A DNA stretch of 64,000 bases from Clitopilus passeckerianus (lineage: Eukaryota > Basidiomycota > Agaricomycetes > Agaricales > Entolomataceae): contig CALYLX010000057.1 in NCBI GenBank assembly GCA_944990035.1, positions 186,001 through 250,000 of the forward strand, given 5' to 3'. How positions within the stretch are numbered: the stretch's first letter is position 1; the number at the start of each line of letters is the position of its first letter. This document shows positions 44,695 to 57,660 of this stretch, piece by piece. Below the pieces are notes generated by a model. That model worked only from the letters and a program-made list of their open reading frames with translations, had not been told where the DNA came from and made no database searches. The translations under genes and the position numbers were made by a program.

Positions 44695-45027
44695 GAGGCC
44701 CAAGCAAATGGCGAGGCAACGACAACCCAGAAGCCCTATTCTATTCTCGGCACCCTGAATAATCGTTGAAGGTGCTGGTGCATTGGCCAATTCCCCTTTG
44801 GCGACACAGTTTGCCCAACTCAAGCACTGGTTACTCCACTACCTCATATGGTGCTATATTCTCAAGATTCGGCACAAAGTGCCTTCAGTCACCGAGTTCC
44901 TCATGCATCCCGACGGGATGACTCCCTAGTAATCAGCAACTTCGTGATATTCAGGCTGGTGGCGATGATGGGCTATACGACACTTTTGTGGGCCCTGGCC
45001 CCGAGAAGGTTCGGGAAGGACGACTGA
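44695..45027 (+). pseudogene. Degenerate MFS permease relic
   Basis: After an acceptor-like CAG at 44692-44694 the sequence reads EAQANG, then in another frame GAGALAN-PLATQFAQLKHW, then after a stop MMGYTTLLWALAPRRFGKDD and TGA. The intact permease 400 bp downstream has the same blocks: DAQANG, GAGALAAPLVATQFAQMKHW and MMAFMTIMWALVPKRPIKVD. The relic lacks the intron between the first two blocks as a recognisable unit and lacks the whole middle (about 780 bp). It is the remains of a tandem duplicate on the same strand. Confidence 0.7.
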
Positions 45028-45437
45028 ATTACTACGAGTTCTCACATGAGCAATCTGGCGGCATTCCCTGACTTTTTTTGAAATCGAAATTCCATCACCA
45101 CAATCACCTGCTTCAGGGGAGCCCCTGTTGCGGCCTTCTGAATGACAATTAATTTCCACAAAACATCCCTGTTATCTTCCCTTGTGCATAAATACGGATA
45201 ATCTAACAAGAGCCCATCCAGATCAACCTCGTAGAAGGTGACTCAAAGAACCTCACTAGTCACCTTCATCGTTTAACACGACACACCAGTCGATCGGTGA
45301 TTATCTTCTGGAAAGCCAAATCCCAGGTTTCTCTGACGTAACCTCTTTTCTCTAAGCTTCGCTACACCAGGTTCTGCTCTCTACACCCACTCCACAAAGC
45401 TCGGTTTTCTTGTTCAGGACTGCCTGCATAGTAAAAA
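45028..45437. promoter_or_regulatory. Upstream region of the MFS permease gene
   Basis: 410 bp between the relic and the intact gene. Pyrimidine-rich stretches occur before the start (about 45340-45420), as is common in fungal promoters. No specific operator was identified. Confidence 0.3.
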
Positions 45438-47316
45438 ATGTCTCAAGATTCGATAGTCATCAAGGATGTAGGACGAGAGACTCCTCAGAAGCAAATTTCA
45501 GAGAGTATCGTTTTGAAAGCTGCGTCAGTGAAGGAACCTAGCTCTCGGGAGGCCCGACCTGGACCGAAAACAAAGAAGCAAAAGAAACTGGCTGATATCC
45601 AGTTTGTCGTACTCTGCTGGACGCTCTTCCTCGCTGGCTGGAACGATGCCTCGACTGGACCTCTTCTCCCTCGAATCCGTGAAGTCTATCATGTAGGATC
45701 TCTCTGCTTACTGCCCAAGCAAACGTACAGAGTTGACACCTGCTAAAGGTTGGATTTGCTGTAGTGTCTCTGCTATTCGTTCTTGCATGCGTCGTAAGTC
45801 ACATCTTTTGACTTGTAGCTTCTGGCCGATAATGACTGTAACGCAGGGATTTGTGGGAGGAGCCCTCATAAACGTACCTCTTTCCGAGAATATCGGCTTC
45901 GGAAAGGTCACTTCTGGTCCACTGTGTTAATTTCTTTGATCTCTTACATATCCGTGCAGGTTCTCATCCTAGGTACGAGCGTCATGAGCCGCTCTGGTCC
46001 TGTCCTGTCTTAAAGCTTAAATCAGGTTCGTTATTCCAGGTTATCGCGTACTGTTTGCAAGCCGCGGCGTTGCCTTTCCCGGCCTTTGTGATATCCTACA
46101 CGATAAATGGTGCAGGGCAGGCGATGCAGGTGCACCAGCCCTCGCTAGAGATACAAGCCCTCATGCTGAAGCTAACCGTTGAACCCTGACTCAGGACGCT
46201 CAAGCCAACGGCTTTATTGCCAGTATACCCAACTCGGAACATAGGATGGGCATCCTCCACGCTGCCTATGGTCAGTATATAAGTATATCAGAGGAACACA
46301 CGACTAACTCGTATTTCTCAGGTGCTGGAGCTCTAGCAGCCCCTCTTGTTGCAACTCAGTTCGCCCAGATGAAACACTGGTCTTTCTTTTACCTCGTATC
46401 TCTTGGAATTGCGCTTTTGAACACTGTCCTCTTGGTCACAGTCTTTCGATTCAAGACCCACCAACGTGAGTTCCCTCCCGAGCCCGGATGTCTTTTTCTT
46501 TCTTCTCACATACCATTGCTCTTAGAATGCCTGCAGGAAATCGGACTTGCTCCTAGTGCAGTACAAGAAGATCAACTAAGTGGTACGTTCGCCCAAATCT
46601 TGAAGCACAAAAACGTACACCTCCTTGCATTCTTCATCTGGGTCTATGTCGGCGTTGAGGTCACCATCGGCGGATGGATCGTCACCTTCATTATTGACCA
46701 ACGTGGTGGAGGCGCATCATCTGGCTATGTCTCCGCTGGCTTCTTCGGAGGTCTCACCTTTGGTAGAGTAGCCCTCCTCTGTGTGAACAAGAAGGTCAGT
46801 AATGCCCGCCATCTAGGCTGGGGATTGCTAATCCATGCCCGGACAGGTTGGGGAATCCCGTGTCATCTTCATCTACGCCGTTCTTGCGATTGGGTAAGTC
46901 TCTTTCTTGTTCGAGCTTCACTCTTCCTCAATCTGTCCCACAAGCCTCGAGTTGATTGTATGGCTCGTCCCCTCCCTCATCGGAGACGCAGTTGCCGTTT
47001 CCATTGTCGGGATGCTCCTTGGTCCAATGTACCCAATCACAATGAACGTATCGGGCCGCGTACTCCCTCACTGGATTCTTACCGGCGCCATCGGATGGAT
47101 TGCAGGCTTCGGACAAGCTGGCAGTGCCGTTTTCCCATTTATGACTGGTGCTCTTGCGTCGAGGTTTGGAATCAAGAGCCTGCAGCCGCTGTGAGCGCTT
47201 TCCCCCTCTCTGACGAGAACGAGCACTCATGATATCGTGATAGAGTGGTGGGTATGATGGCTTTCATGACCATCATGTGGGCATTAGTGCCCAAAAGGCC
47301 TATCAAGGTCGATTAA
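45438..47316 (+). CDS. MFS permease, Bsc6/fucose-permease-like
   Basis: A multi-exon gene with short introns; exon 1 is 45438-45692 and exon 2 starts at 45749. The cytosolic N-terminus is basic (GPKTKKQKKLADIQ), then membrane segments follow: FVVLCWTLFLAGWNDASTGP, VGFAVVSLLFVLACV, GFVGGALINVPLSE, a QAMQ-DAQANGFIASIPNS loop, GAGALAAPLVATQFAQ, then the second half with FFIWVYVGVEVTIGGWIVTF, GYVSAGFFGGLTFGR and MLLGPMYPITMNVSGR, ending WALVPKRPIKVD and TAA at 47314. The GWNDASTGPLLP and DAQAN motifs are typical of fungal permeases annotated as Bsc6 or fucose-permease-like, proton-coupled sugar carriers of the plasma membrane. Substrate not determinable. It converges with the GH55 gene. All exons appear intact. 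Confidence 0.8.
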
Positions 47317-47639
47317 AATGTTGATTTACGAACCAAAAGGAATTGTCAACTTGAACTGTTGTCTGGAATATAGCTTTATACTAAACTCGGAGACTTCAAA
47401 CACATGTTCGTTACTGGCTTGAGTACTGGAGAACGAATACAATCGAATAGGCGAGCATTTTTTGTTTCCGTCATGCTCAAAGGTCATCAGACTGTTGGAC
47501 GCGTCCTTGACAGCTCTCTATAAAATCCGAAAGGTATAAGTAAACAGTCCATAATCGAGTGTATCTTCCATACACAGGCAACACATCTCGTACTCTGAGC
47601 CTGGATACGACAATATCAAACTACCAGTATTAATATAGC
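47317..47639. terminator. Shared 3' region of convergent MFS and GH55 genes
   Basis: About 320 bp separate the two stops. It is AT-rich and has no ORF of note, fitting 3' untranslated and polyadenylation regions for both genes. No exact signal was fixed. Confidence 0.35.
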
Positions 47640-50600
47640 TTATTTCAAGTCGACCTCAACACTGATTCCCCGACTCCAAGCTGTCAGTGTGGAAGCAAAG
47701 CCATTGCGGTTGTCGCCCTGATTCGCAACCCCATGTCCGTCAACGCTGAGCATGTAGGTGGTTCCAACGGTGGAAAGGCTGAACACTGAGACAGAAGAAG
47801 TCTTGTCGACATTCATGACTTGCGTCTGACAGTCGAAAGTGTCGAGGCAGGTTTGATTGTAGTTCTATCGGTAAATCAGGTTAAGGACGTCCAAAGGCAT
47901 GATAGGGGTAGAACTGTCACTGACCTGGAAGAAGCTGTAGAGACCGGCACCTGTGGTAGAGAAAAGTCAGCTTTCTTTAGATCTTGTTCGGTATGTAGTA
48001 CTTGCCGAAAATGATGATATTCTTCGACTTCTTGACACTGACAGCCCATGATTCAATCAACCCGTCAGGGAAGTGCGGGTCCTTGTAGTCCGAATTGATT
48101 GAGAATGGCGCAGGAGGAGCGGGAACAGGTTGATAGTAGGGCTGGATATGGCGTATTAGCAACGGCTGCTTTCAAGGTAGCAAATTGAAACTTACGCTCT
48201 CCGTTTGGATCAGACCCATGAAGTGGTTCTTGGCGCCGACGAGGTTGTATTGATAAAGGACGTGATGCTCAGCTGGAAATAGTTATGGTTGTGAGGAATT
48301 AAGCAGCCCACAAAACGATAGTGACTTACATCCTGGAAGAAAATAGAGTCAGTCCAGGAAGATGATGTTTACGGAGGAGAAACATACCAGTTCCAATCAT
48401 CCAAACAGGCCCTTCCGACTCAGAGAGGATTCCCCGGCCAGAGTACAGGGAGGTCTGATTCTTTCCATCGAGATCGTGGTCAGCGAGCCAGACCCATGTC
48501 CCCTTTGAGGTAGAATTAGAACGACGTCCAGCAAAGCCTGGCTTATACATACTTCGAGGTAAGCAGTGGCATGACGAGTGATATGGAGAGCCAAGAAGGC
48601 GGCGTAGCAGCCGGGGACGCTGGTACCGTTCGTAGGACATTGTGATTCTTGAAGATTGGTTCCGTCGGCTAGAGGAAATCAGCACATGTCCCACCAATTG
48701 AAGCGTAAAGCGTACCTCCTCCAAGTCTACGAAGAATTCAGCAAATGGCTCCCATGAGAAGGACGAAGTCCTTACCTGATATGAGTATCCCACATACCAG
48801 CACCACCTTGGTGGCCCCGAGGTTCTTTCACGTTCCATTCGACAACAATAGCACCAGGTGCTGCAACCATCCAACGTCAGCATTCAGCACTCAGATGAGA
48901 AAACGAAAAGCTCACCAGGTCCGATGGTATTGAAGATCATATCCGTGATCTCAACAATCCCTTCAGAATGTGGCTCTCCAACCCTGATGACGACTCGTGG
49001 ATTCTTGATATCAGAGAACGCATGGCCCTTTCCAGCGATAACGGACCAAGCTTCTCCGACAATTCGAGTGCCAGCAGGGATGGTAATGGTGGATGTGACC
49101 ACATATGTTCCAGCGTCGAAAAAGATGATTTTGCAGCCGGCATACTAGAATACCAAAATCTGAATTAGAACCGACAGCAGAGAACAGGTAAGGCGTACAT
49201 ACCTTGGCAATGATCCTCTTGATAGCCTCCGTATCATCCGTATGTCCGTCGCCCTTTGCACCATGATCCCTAACGGAAACGAATTGCCCAACCGCATACT
49301 CCGCATACTGGGGATGCGTCTTGCCGAAGATCCTCCCGCTCTCGTCCAACAACTCATACGGCTTGTACGGGTTATGGATTCTTCCTTGGGTAAAGACAGG
49401 ATTCCCATCGGTTCCATGATACACATTTCCTTGACCCCAAGAATCAATATGATTGTTCCAGGGGCTGCCTTTGAGAACGGTAGAACCGTTGAGAACGCTG
49501 ACTGCAGAGGGAACGTTACGGAGCTTGATGTTGTTGAGGACGAGAGAACCAGCGAGGGAGCAGTTGGAAGGTTGAGAGTCTCGAATGAAGACGGGGGTGT
49601 CCGTTACTACAGCGTCAATGATTGCTTCAGCGCCAACAGTCTAATGATCCAAATTAGCCTAAGCCCGATACTTCGTAAACTTGAGCAAAGACCCACCTGG
49701 GTAGCGCCAGTTAGTCCACCTGTAGTTAGATCAAACCCAACTGTGGCATTGTTGATGTTGACGCCCTGGAACGTCCATCCCCAGTTCCAAGCACCAAGGA
49801 CGGCGGTTTGAGGATTATTGAACGTAACATTGCGAACGGTGAACCTAGTTCACCAAGCATAATTAGTATGGGTACTGAGAGATGATAAATCGGAGTGAAC
49901 CTACTGTTGGTTCCCAACTTGCATCCCGACCTTCCCTCCATTGAAGACCAAATCACCCATGTAGCCGCCAGACCCGTTCTCCATAAATATTCCCCGATGT
50001 TCCGTGTTGTTCGCGTCGGACATTTCGAAGACGATGTTCATCAGAGAAGTCGCTTGCGAAACTTGCCAATGGATGCCCGTTCCTTGACTGTCATTGGAGG
50101 CAACCAGCTTGGTATCAATGACGAAATTTCTGACGGAACGGAAGCTGTGAAGTGGCAGTCAGTGTGGGTAGAACGGGACTTGCAATGAAGACTCAGGCTT
50201 ACAAGTTGTTTTGGTTGATGTAATATTGGGCGCCATTGCCTCCAGGAATATAAGGGTCGGCATCTGGAGGCACGAATTCCGCTTCGTTAGAACAGCAAAC
50301 ACACTATGCACTTCAAACCACTCACCAATGACGGCAAAACCAGTGAAGTTGTTTGAAGCAAGGAGCGTAGGAGGCCTACGAGCATCACCAATGATTTGGG
50401 TATAGTAAAGAGCGATGATGGGCGAAGACACAAGATAGGTTCCAGCTGGGAAATACGCGATTGCAGGGGTGATACTACGGGGAAGAAAATTCTGAGTATG
50501 ACAGCTCTGCTTTTGTAATGAAGACGAAACGTACGTGCTTGAATCACAGCCAATACCACAGCGGCTTCCGGCAGAGATAGCAGCGCTATGACGAGAATTA

Positions 50601-50996
50601 GCATCAACGTTAACACCTGTACGGGAGAGGGAAGGTTTCTTACTTAATAGCGGCGGTATCATCAGTAACACCATCGCCTTTGGCGCCAAAGTCCTGCAGA
50701 AAACGTGAATTGAATTAAGATGTCAAAGTTGCGAGAGAATGAGAGCTTACCTTGACATTCCTGAACACCTGATAGTTCTTTGGGTCGGGATTGAACGCAG
50801 AGATACCCTGGTGTTTAATCTTCTCCATCCAAAACGGTTCTTTCCCGTGAGCAGTTCCAGGTCCTAGAGGGGCGTCGCAGGCCCAGCCCAGTGTGCCGGC
50901 AGATTCAGAGTAGGCTTGGGCATAACTGGCGAGGTTGAGCACCAGCGTGATGCTTGAGAGGACTCGGAGCATTTGTAGATGTATGTTTTGTGGCAT
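47640..50996 (-). CDS. Secreted GH55 glucan 1,3-beta-glucosidase, two pectate-lyase-like domains
   Basis: Minus strand, more than ten exons. Start ATG at 50996 or, better fitting a signal peptide, 50972 (MLRVLSSITLVLNLASYAQA). Exon 1 ends at 50751. Domain 1 begins with DFGAKGDGVTDDTAAI (about 50690-50645) and continues SAGSRCGIGCDSST, AYFPAGTYLVSSPI and YYTQIIGDARRPPTLLA. Domain 2 begins DHGAKGDGHTDDTEAI (about 49265-49215), then FFDAGTYVVTSTITIP and HQGGAGMWDTH. The C-terminal exons include VWLADHDLD and LIQTES and end SRGISVEVDLK with TAA at 47640-47642. This tandem beta-helix plan is that of fungal GH55 exo-beta-1,3-glucanases, which release glucose from beta-1,3-glucan outside the cell. 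Use may be nutrition or remodelling of the fungus's own wall. No break was seen in the exons read. Confidence 0.85.
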
Positions 50997-51349
50997 GCGG
51001 CCTTGTTGAATTCGAAGAAACGGAAACGAGCGGATGAACTTCCACCTCAACGGTCGTGGAGATGGTATTCAAAGGAAGAAAAGTGAGTGTCAGTGGATGA
51101 CATTTAGTACTGCTCCTTCTATTCGGTTCCCAGATTTTCAGTAGTTTCCTGTCAATCCCCGGCGGCGATGAGGCATGTTGATGCCAGCAAGGGACAGATG
51201 CATGTCATTGCGCGCTCCGTATTGTGTTGAATACATACATGCTCGACTCTGCTGGTCTCAATCTAATGAACGTGTGGCAGTTGCATGGCATAAGAAGCAT
51301 GGAGGTTGGCACTAAGCCTCAACCGGCCCGGACCTACCGTGAACACTGA
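50997..51349. promoter_or_regulatory. Upstream region of the GH55 gene
   Basis: About 350 bp before the repeated modules begin. No TATA or operator was fixed. No ORF is supported. Confidence 0.3.
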
Positions 51350-52575
51350 GCTTGAAGCTTGAAGGCGATAGCCTTCGTTCCAAACAACAGACGCCAGAGA
51401 TCCACTGGCTGTTCTTGAACCTCGATCACCTCACTTCAGGAGTCTCCTTCAAGTTCCGACCTTTCAATGAATATTCGGTCCTCAGCTAAATATGCACCTG
51501 CTACCTAATATATAACGAAAGCAAATCTTCTGAATACGCCACTTGAAAATGCTTGATTAGGACGGTAGATCCATCTGAATCTGCAGGCGCATGGCATACT
51601 ACGAAGCCGATGCAAAGGCTCATTTCAAGATGACGGAATTTCAACTGGCATCAAGCAAACGAACTGAATGCCATGAGCTTCATGCCTTGGCAGTGCGTGA
51701 GGCAGGGAGGTTGGTCTCGTGAAGGTCAGTTCGATTCCAGATTCAATCACTTGCTCTGCTCTCGTGATACCTACACCACCTGATTTCTGCGGCTTCAATG
51801 CCTTCCGTTTCTGCTGCCTTAACCTGCTTTGACTTGTTCCATATGCTAACCATGAATTTCATCAGGCACCCAGTACCGACAATCTCTGTTCACCAGATAC
51901 CCTTGGAGCTTGCACTTGGATTCTGTGAAATTCCAACAGTCACAGCCGGCGTCGCCTCAACATGAAGACCTTGAAGCCTGAAGGTCCTGTCGTTGTGTCA
52001 GTCACTATGGGTTACTATGGTGCTGAAGACTTGCTGGTTGCAAAAATACGCCACAGCAAACGAACCATAGTCTATTTTGTACGGCTTTCTGTACCGCTTC
52101 CCGACCTCCTTTGCTGACCAGCTGGCTCGTTCTACAGTCCAGAAAACGCTCGTCCCTGACGACTGGCACAAGAGTTTGATGCACTTCTATTCCATTCCGT
52201 GGTATGTCTGGCTGCTCCCTGTAGGCTCCTTACAGTTGCTGATCAGCAATGTCTAGTGTAGGGACAGCACCTTCGAGGATGAAACCATGTCGTGATATCG
52301 GCAACTTTCTTCACAAATGTCACCATGATGCGGGACCATTAGAAGAAGGGAGGCAAATGAACATTCCGAGCTCGACATGCTAAAGATGTTCGGACGTATC
52401 GTAGGGGAAATAGCATCTGTATACTATCGCAGCATAATCATGTTCGTCTGGGTGGTGTATGTGAATGTAATACTATCGTTCCATGAAAACCGCAGTCAGA
52501 GAGAAAGAACAGTGAACAGGTGCCGTGCAAATATGTCTACCGGCAGGAATGAAGAGCAATAAGTAAAGGAAAATA
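51350..52575 (+). repeat. Alpha module copy 1
   Basis: Shares ordered words with 56815-57660 and 58690-59815: CCAAACAACAGACGCCAGA near the left end (shared with copy 2), TTCNATTCCAGATT, CGACTGGCA-AA-AGTTTG, CCGTGGTATGTCTGG near the right, and a tail with TATTCGAAGTCC. The coding frame seen in copy 3 is interrupted here. It is followed directly by beta module copy 1 in the opposite sense, the same pairing as copy 3 with beta copy 4. Confidence 0.6.
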
Positions 52576-52599
52576 TTCGAAGTCCATAAAGTCCGCATT

Positions 52600-54095
52600 A
52601 ATACACGAGTGATATAGGAAACGGCCTGAACAGCGAGAAGTCTCGCAAATACAATAAGGTGGTTCCTGCATCATCTGCTTCGGTCGCTGACCAGTCCAAG
52701 GTCAAGGAGATGCCCTCTGGGAACTTCTGTGTATCGTGCGTCAGGAGTTGATTGGTCTCCTGTGTGGACCTGCGATGACGTGCTGGAAGGCTTGACGATT
52801 CCAGCCGATATGGCTGCCAAGGCGAGGATGATCTTTGATTCCAGGCCAGGTTAGAGCTCGACCCATTCTGACCAAGGGTCGTTATGGTGGGGTGAACGTG
52901 TGTCAATAGGAAATGGTGATAACCAAATGACACGCCAGATCCCATCTGGATGAACACCGACACAACTGGGGAGGATGCGATAGTGCGAGATAAACTCGAG
53001 CTCGGAACTTTTAAGCTCAGGCTGGCGACAAGCTCTCATTGAAGAGCCTCGGAATCGGTCATCTTGCCCCGAGGGAATGGGAATTGGAGGTTAAAGATCA
53101 TGGCGAAGATGCTCCCCGAGTGAATGCATAGGTTCTTGGGTTCCGTAGCTGGATCCACTGTGACGTTCGTCATATGTGCTGGGGAAACACGGGCTGAGAT
53201 GTGAAAGCTCAGGGATGTAAAAGCGACCATAATGTTTCAACACATGTCGCATGGGGTCCGTTCTCCTGGTTCCACCTCTTGAAGTTGGCTCGTGTCATTC
53301 TCTGCATACTGTTCCCATGTAGAGTGTTCCTTGGAGGTGGGAGGCCATGTTTAGCAGGACGGCTGGGACCTGTCCAGGCAGCACATGCGAGTGCGGAGCA
53401 TGGAGGAGCATAGAATCTTCTTCTTGCTAACGTCTGATGGAAATGACTCGAAATCTTCAGGCCGTCGGCTTAAAGTTGGGTCCTAGTCAGAGAAGATTAG
53501 ATAGAGGCCTTGTTGCGGTAAGAAATGTATGAACCCACCTGCATTGATATACAGCTCCAAGATGCAAATACCAGCGACATCAACTCGGAATTTAGAACGC
53601 TCAGGCCAGGGGTAGCAGCACGAGCATTTCTCGCTTTGGTCCCTTCCAAGGCGAACGCCGCATCCAGCAGTGTATATGCAGCTCCCGGAAGCTGGCTCAT
53701 AAACAGTGCACATGGACTAACAGGCGCTCCTGTTCATGCTCATGTCGGATAGGAACGACTGTAAATCTTCATGGTGTCGGATTTTCGTCAAGAACTAACA
53801 CGAAGATATTAGATTAGGTTGGCTTGTGGTAGGAAGTCCATGAACTTACCAGAACGATACCCGCTGACGTTCTTCGCTCGTCGAAAGAATCTTCGTTGAA
53901 AGATTCTCGGTTGTAGGCACCTTGGCACCTTCCTCATCGCCGGCCAGTCGAGAAATGGTGCAGGGTGCCAGGCTGGCTACTCAGCCACTTCGCCGGACGA
54001 AGAGTAGGTGACCGCCATTGAAATTCATGTCATGGATGGCTTGTGTGCACAAACTGGAAGCGACATTGAGTGTAGTTCGCTCAATCTCGAGAAAT
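52600..54095 (-). repeat. Beta module copy 1 (tandem unit 1)
   Basis: About 1.5 kb, clearly similar to 54096-55675 over its whole length. Shared words include GAGATGCCCT-TGGGAAC, GGGGTGAACGTGTG-CAATAGGAA, ATGACACGCCAGATCCCATCT and ATTGAGTGTAGTT. On the minus strand short conserved frames appear, such as SELEFISHYRILPSCVGVH, but stops interrupt them. Probably a decayed gene duplicated in tandem. Confidence 0.6.
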
Positions 54096-55675
54096 CCGTG
54101 CACAGCGAGAAGTCTTCCATAGGCTGTTCCGCCTCATTTGCTTCGGCCGCTGAGCAGTCCACGGTCAAGGAGATGCCCTTTGGGAACGTCTGTACATCAT
54201 GCGTCCTGCGTCAGGAGCTGATTGGTCTCCGGTGTGGACCAGCAGTAAGATGCTGGAAGTCTTGATGATTCCAGCCGCTTAGCTTCCAAGGCGAGGATGA
54301 TCTTGGATTCCGGGCCAGGTCAGAGCACGACCTGCTCTGACCAAGGATTGTTATGGTGGGGTGAACGTGTGCCAATAGGAAGTGGTGATAACCAAATGAC
54401 ACGCCAGATCCCATCTCATGGACCCGACACAGCTGGGGAGGATGCGATGGTGCGAGGTAAACTCGAACTCCGAGCTTTCAAGCTCATTGGCAGGCTGGCC
54501 AGAAGCTCCGGCGCAGAAGAACTTGTTAGTCGGCCGCCCTGTCCCGGTACCTGGGAATTTGAGGTAATCGTGGGGTGCGAGGAAGAGGGTCGTCGGTTGA
54601 ATGTTACAGGTCCTTGAAACGTGCAGCTCGGTCTGGCTGGACGTCCATATTGTGCTGGGGAAGCATAAACTGAGATCTCAGGGTTACGAAAGTGGCCATA
54701 GCGTTCCACCAAATGTCGCCCATGCTTCGTGCCCCCGGCTCCGCCCATTGAACGTTGGTCGTGGCATTCTCTTCCTAACGCTGGGGTGCGAGTGCCCGCT
54801 GGGGTTGGAAGGCCATGTTAAGCAGGACTGCTGCGATCTGTCCAGGCAGAACGTGCGAGTGCAGAGCATGGAGGAGCATAGGATCTTGTTCTTGCTAGAG
54901 TCTGACCGAAATGACTCGAAATCTTCATGCCGTTGGCTTAAAGTTGGGTCCTGGTCAGAGGAGATTAGTCGGAATTTGAGACGTTCGGGCTGGTGAAAGG
55001 CTCCAGTATGGAAGACCTCTCGTGCTGGTCGTGTCGCTGAAACACGTAGGCAGAGCCTGAAGGTGGCCAAAAGTCGGGTGTTTGGGATGTGCAGTTGGCG
55101 CCGCAGGGTGTCCATGGCGCACTCAAGAAGTGCGGACCTCAAGTTGAGGAGGTGGCGAAGAACTTGAATGCGGGCCAGGTGACAGCACGAGCATTCCTCG
55201 CTTTGGTCCCATCCTCTCCTCTTCTTCAGATCCGAATTCGACATTCCTTCCAAGACGAACGCCGTATCCAGCAGTGTATACGCAGCTACTTCAAGGAACG
55301 AGCAGGCGCTCCTGTCCATGCTCACGTCGGAGAGATGGCTGAAAATCTTCATAATGTCGAGTTTTCGCCAAGATCTACCTCCAAGATATTAGACTGGGCC
55401 ATCTTGTGTTGGAATGCCATAAGCTTACCAGATCATATTCGCTGGCTTTTTTCGCTCGTCGTTCAAATCTTCGTTGAAAGATTCTCCGCTGTAGACCCCA
55501 TAGCACCATCATCTCCATTGCCAGCCGGTCGAGAAATGGTAGCAGGATGCCCACGCTGGCTGCTCAGCTGCTATACCAGAAGAAAAGTACGCGGCCGCCA
55601 TTAAAATTCATGTCGTGAATGGGTTGTGCACAAACTGAAAGCGACATTGAGTGTAGTTTGCTCGACCTCGAGCAG
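54096..55675 (-). repeat. Beta module copy 2 (tandem unit 2)
   Basis: Direct repeat of the previous unit with a period of about 1.58 kb. The right ends match closely: GCGCTCCTGT-CATGCTCA, then AAATCTTCA, AGATATTAGA and CTTCGTTGAAAGATTCTC occur in both at the same spacing. A 222-codon minus-strand frame (54684-55352) is open here but not in copy 1, so its reality is doubtful. Confidence 0.6.
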
Positions 55676-56814
55676 GAGTAGAGCCTGGTCTTGGACCTCT
55701 TGAAGGACGGACGGGCTGGTGAATGGGGATGGGGATGGGGATAGAGTCAACGAGGGTGTAGACCATCACGGTCAGCTTGAAAGCGACGGTGCATGGCGAC
55801 CCTCGACCCTTTTCCAATCCTTCACTTCCATCGTTCCCCACAATCAATCCGAGGCCAAAACATCTGCTTGTAATTTCACCAAAGGGCCGGATGCGCTAAT
55901 GCCCAGGATTATGTCGGGAAGAGCGGTCATAGTTCGTAGGGGACTCGAGGTCGGGTAGGGGTGGTTCTTCTAGAGGGAGCTTTTGCAATTGGTTTGGGGC
56001 CGAAGTCAACAAGAGGTTCCGTGAGGTGGTGGTCGAGCGGATTCTCTGGGAAAGGGAGGGAAAGTCGAGGCATAGGGTGCAGCAGTAGTTTGTAGTCGCA
56101 GCCCTGTATTCCAGGTGCTTGGATGATAATGGGCAGAACTTCATCAGAGCTGTTTAGTCCGATGCTAGAAGAGCATAACGATGTCAAAATCAGACGTTGA
56201 ACGGTATACGAACAGGTAGCATACCTTCATGAGTACTTAGAAGAGGGAGAGAGCGCATAGGAGCCTGTCACGCAGCGGAAGATCGATATCCCAAGCTTAG
56301 GTGGTGGCAGCAGCATTTCTGTAGAGAAAACCAACAGTTAGTAAAAGATAATTGGAGCGAAGTTAAGAGTGAACCCACTCGATGTACTGCAAACGGGTTC
56401 CCGGGCGACCGAAGCAGCCTGCTTTTGAATTCGTTGTTCTCTCCTCCGACCAGAGATGGGTTTGCTTGGACCTTTGACGCTGCTTCGTTGCTTCTGTAAG
56501 TCCATTAGCGTCAGACCATCGGAAGCATACGAAAAGCATTCATACCAGATATCGCAGCTCAAACCAACACCCATTTGAGAGTTCATTTTCCTGTCGATTC
56601 TGCTTTTATTTCAGTCTTCTGGGCGGTCAATGTTGACCAGGTTTTGTAGATGGTTGTACCAACTTGCAGGTGCAAAGTTCCGTTCGGGTCTGTCAAATAT
56701 ATGGAACTCTCATGAGACAGCTGTTCCGTATTAATTTCGACAATACGTACCTCGAATCCGTGGTATCGTCACGGTATCGTTGGTGCTGGGTTTTCTGGAT
56801 GGCTCTGGTCAAGC
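55676..56814. other. Unique spacer between repeated modules
   Basis: No copy of alpha or beta is seen. A minus-strand frame at 55927-56187 of 86 codons looks mildly gene-like but has no recognised motif. Includes a short GGGGAT tandem near 55725-55740. Confidence 0.3.
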
Positions 56815-57660
56815 CTGAGAGTGGACCCCCGAGCCGATGGCCTTCGCTCCAAACAACAGACGCCAGACATTCAGTTGTTCTTGACCGCCTTTGCTCCTTC
56901 TTGCAATTCCGAGTCCCCTTGCAACCTTCATTTTTCAGTCAATACTCGGCCCACAACTTCGAATATGGGACCTGCTTACGACAGCAACTCTTCTGAATGG
57001 TCTACTTGAATAATCTGGATCGGATAGCAGATGCACCTGCAAGTGTAGGGTCCACCAAAACAATGCGAAAGTCCATTTCAAGATAGCAAGAATGACGACT
57101 GGGGTGAAGGAATAGGCTGGATGGTGCGAGAGCCCGGCGCCCATGACTTGAGGGAGCTGGGAAAGAATGGTCGATGTGTTGGGTAAAGAGGAAGGTTATA
57201 TCATTCAAGGTCGGTTCAATTCCAGATTTGGTCTCTTTGCTCTAGCTTCCCGCCTCAATCCTCGTCTTTTCTGCCCCTCCATACTTTCTGGAGTTTGAAT
57301 ACCTTCTCTGTCAAGGGCTGCTTGACCTCTCCATCTTTCTGCTCAGCCCAGTTTCGTTTGGTTCTCTTAACTGACAACGTTTCTTGCTAGACGCGATGCT
57401 ATCGTCAGCTTTCCACCCTATCCACCTATCTCGCCAGGCAACTCCAGATCTTTCCTCAAGCTGAGGTCTCGAGTTGTAACCCTACGAAAAGCTCCTTATA
57501 GCTTGCAACATCCTGCACCACGCTCGACTCTGCAACCACCTAGATTTGTTGCAGAAACTCATAGGACGTGACACACCTAAAATTCTGCGAGTTTAAAGGA
57601 TAACTTACCCTCTCCCGTACGTTTTTTCACCCTACCCCTTCCTACATCAAGTGCTGACCA
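56815..57660 (+). repeat. Alpha module copy 2
   Basis: Matches copy 1 at CCAAACAACAGACGCCAGA and copy 3 at TCAGCTTTCC, TTGCAACATCCT and CCGTACGTTTTT in the same order. Right part missing compared with copies 1 and 3; followed by an inverted beta copy. Confidence 0.55.

Noticed and set aside
54684..55352. 222-codon minus-strand ORF in beta copy 2
   Set aside because: Its tandem sister copy has stops and shifts in the same region, and no domain is recognised; kept as part of the repeat only.
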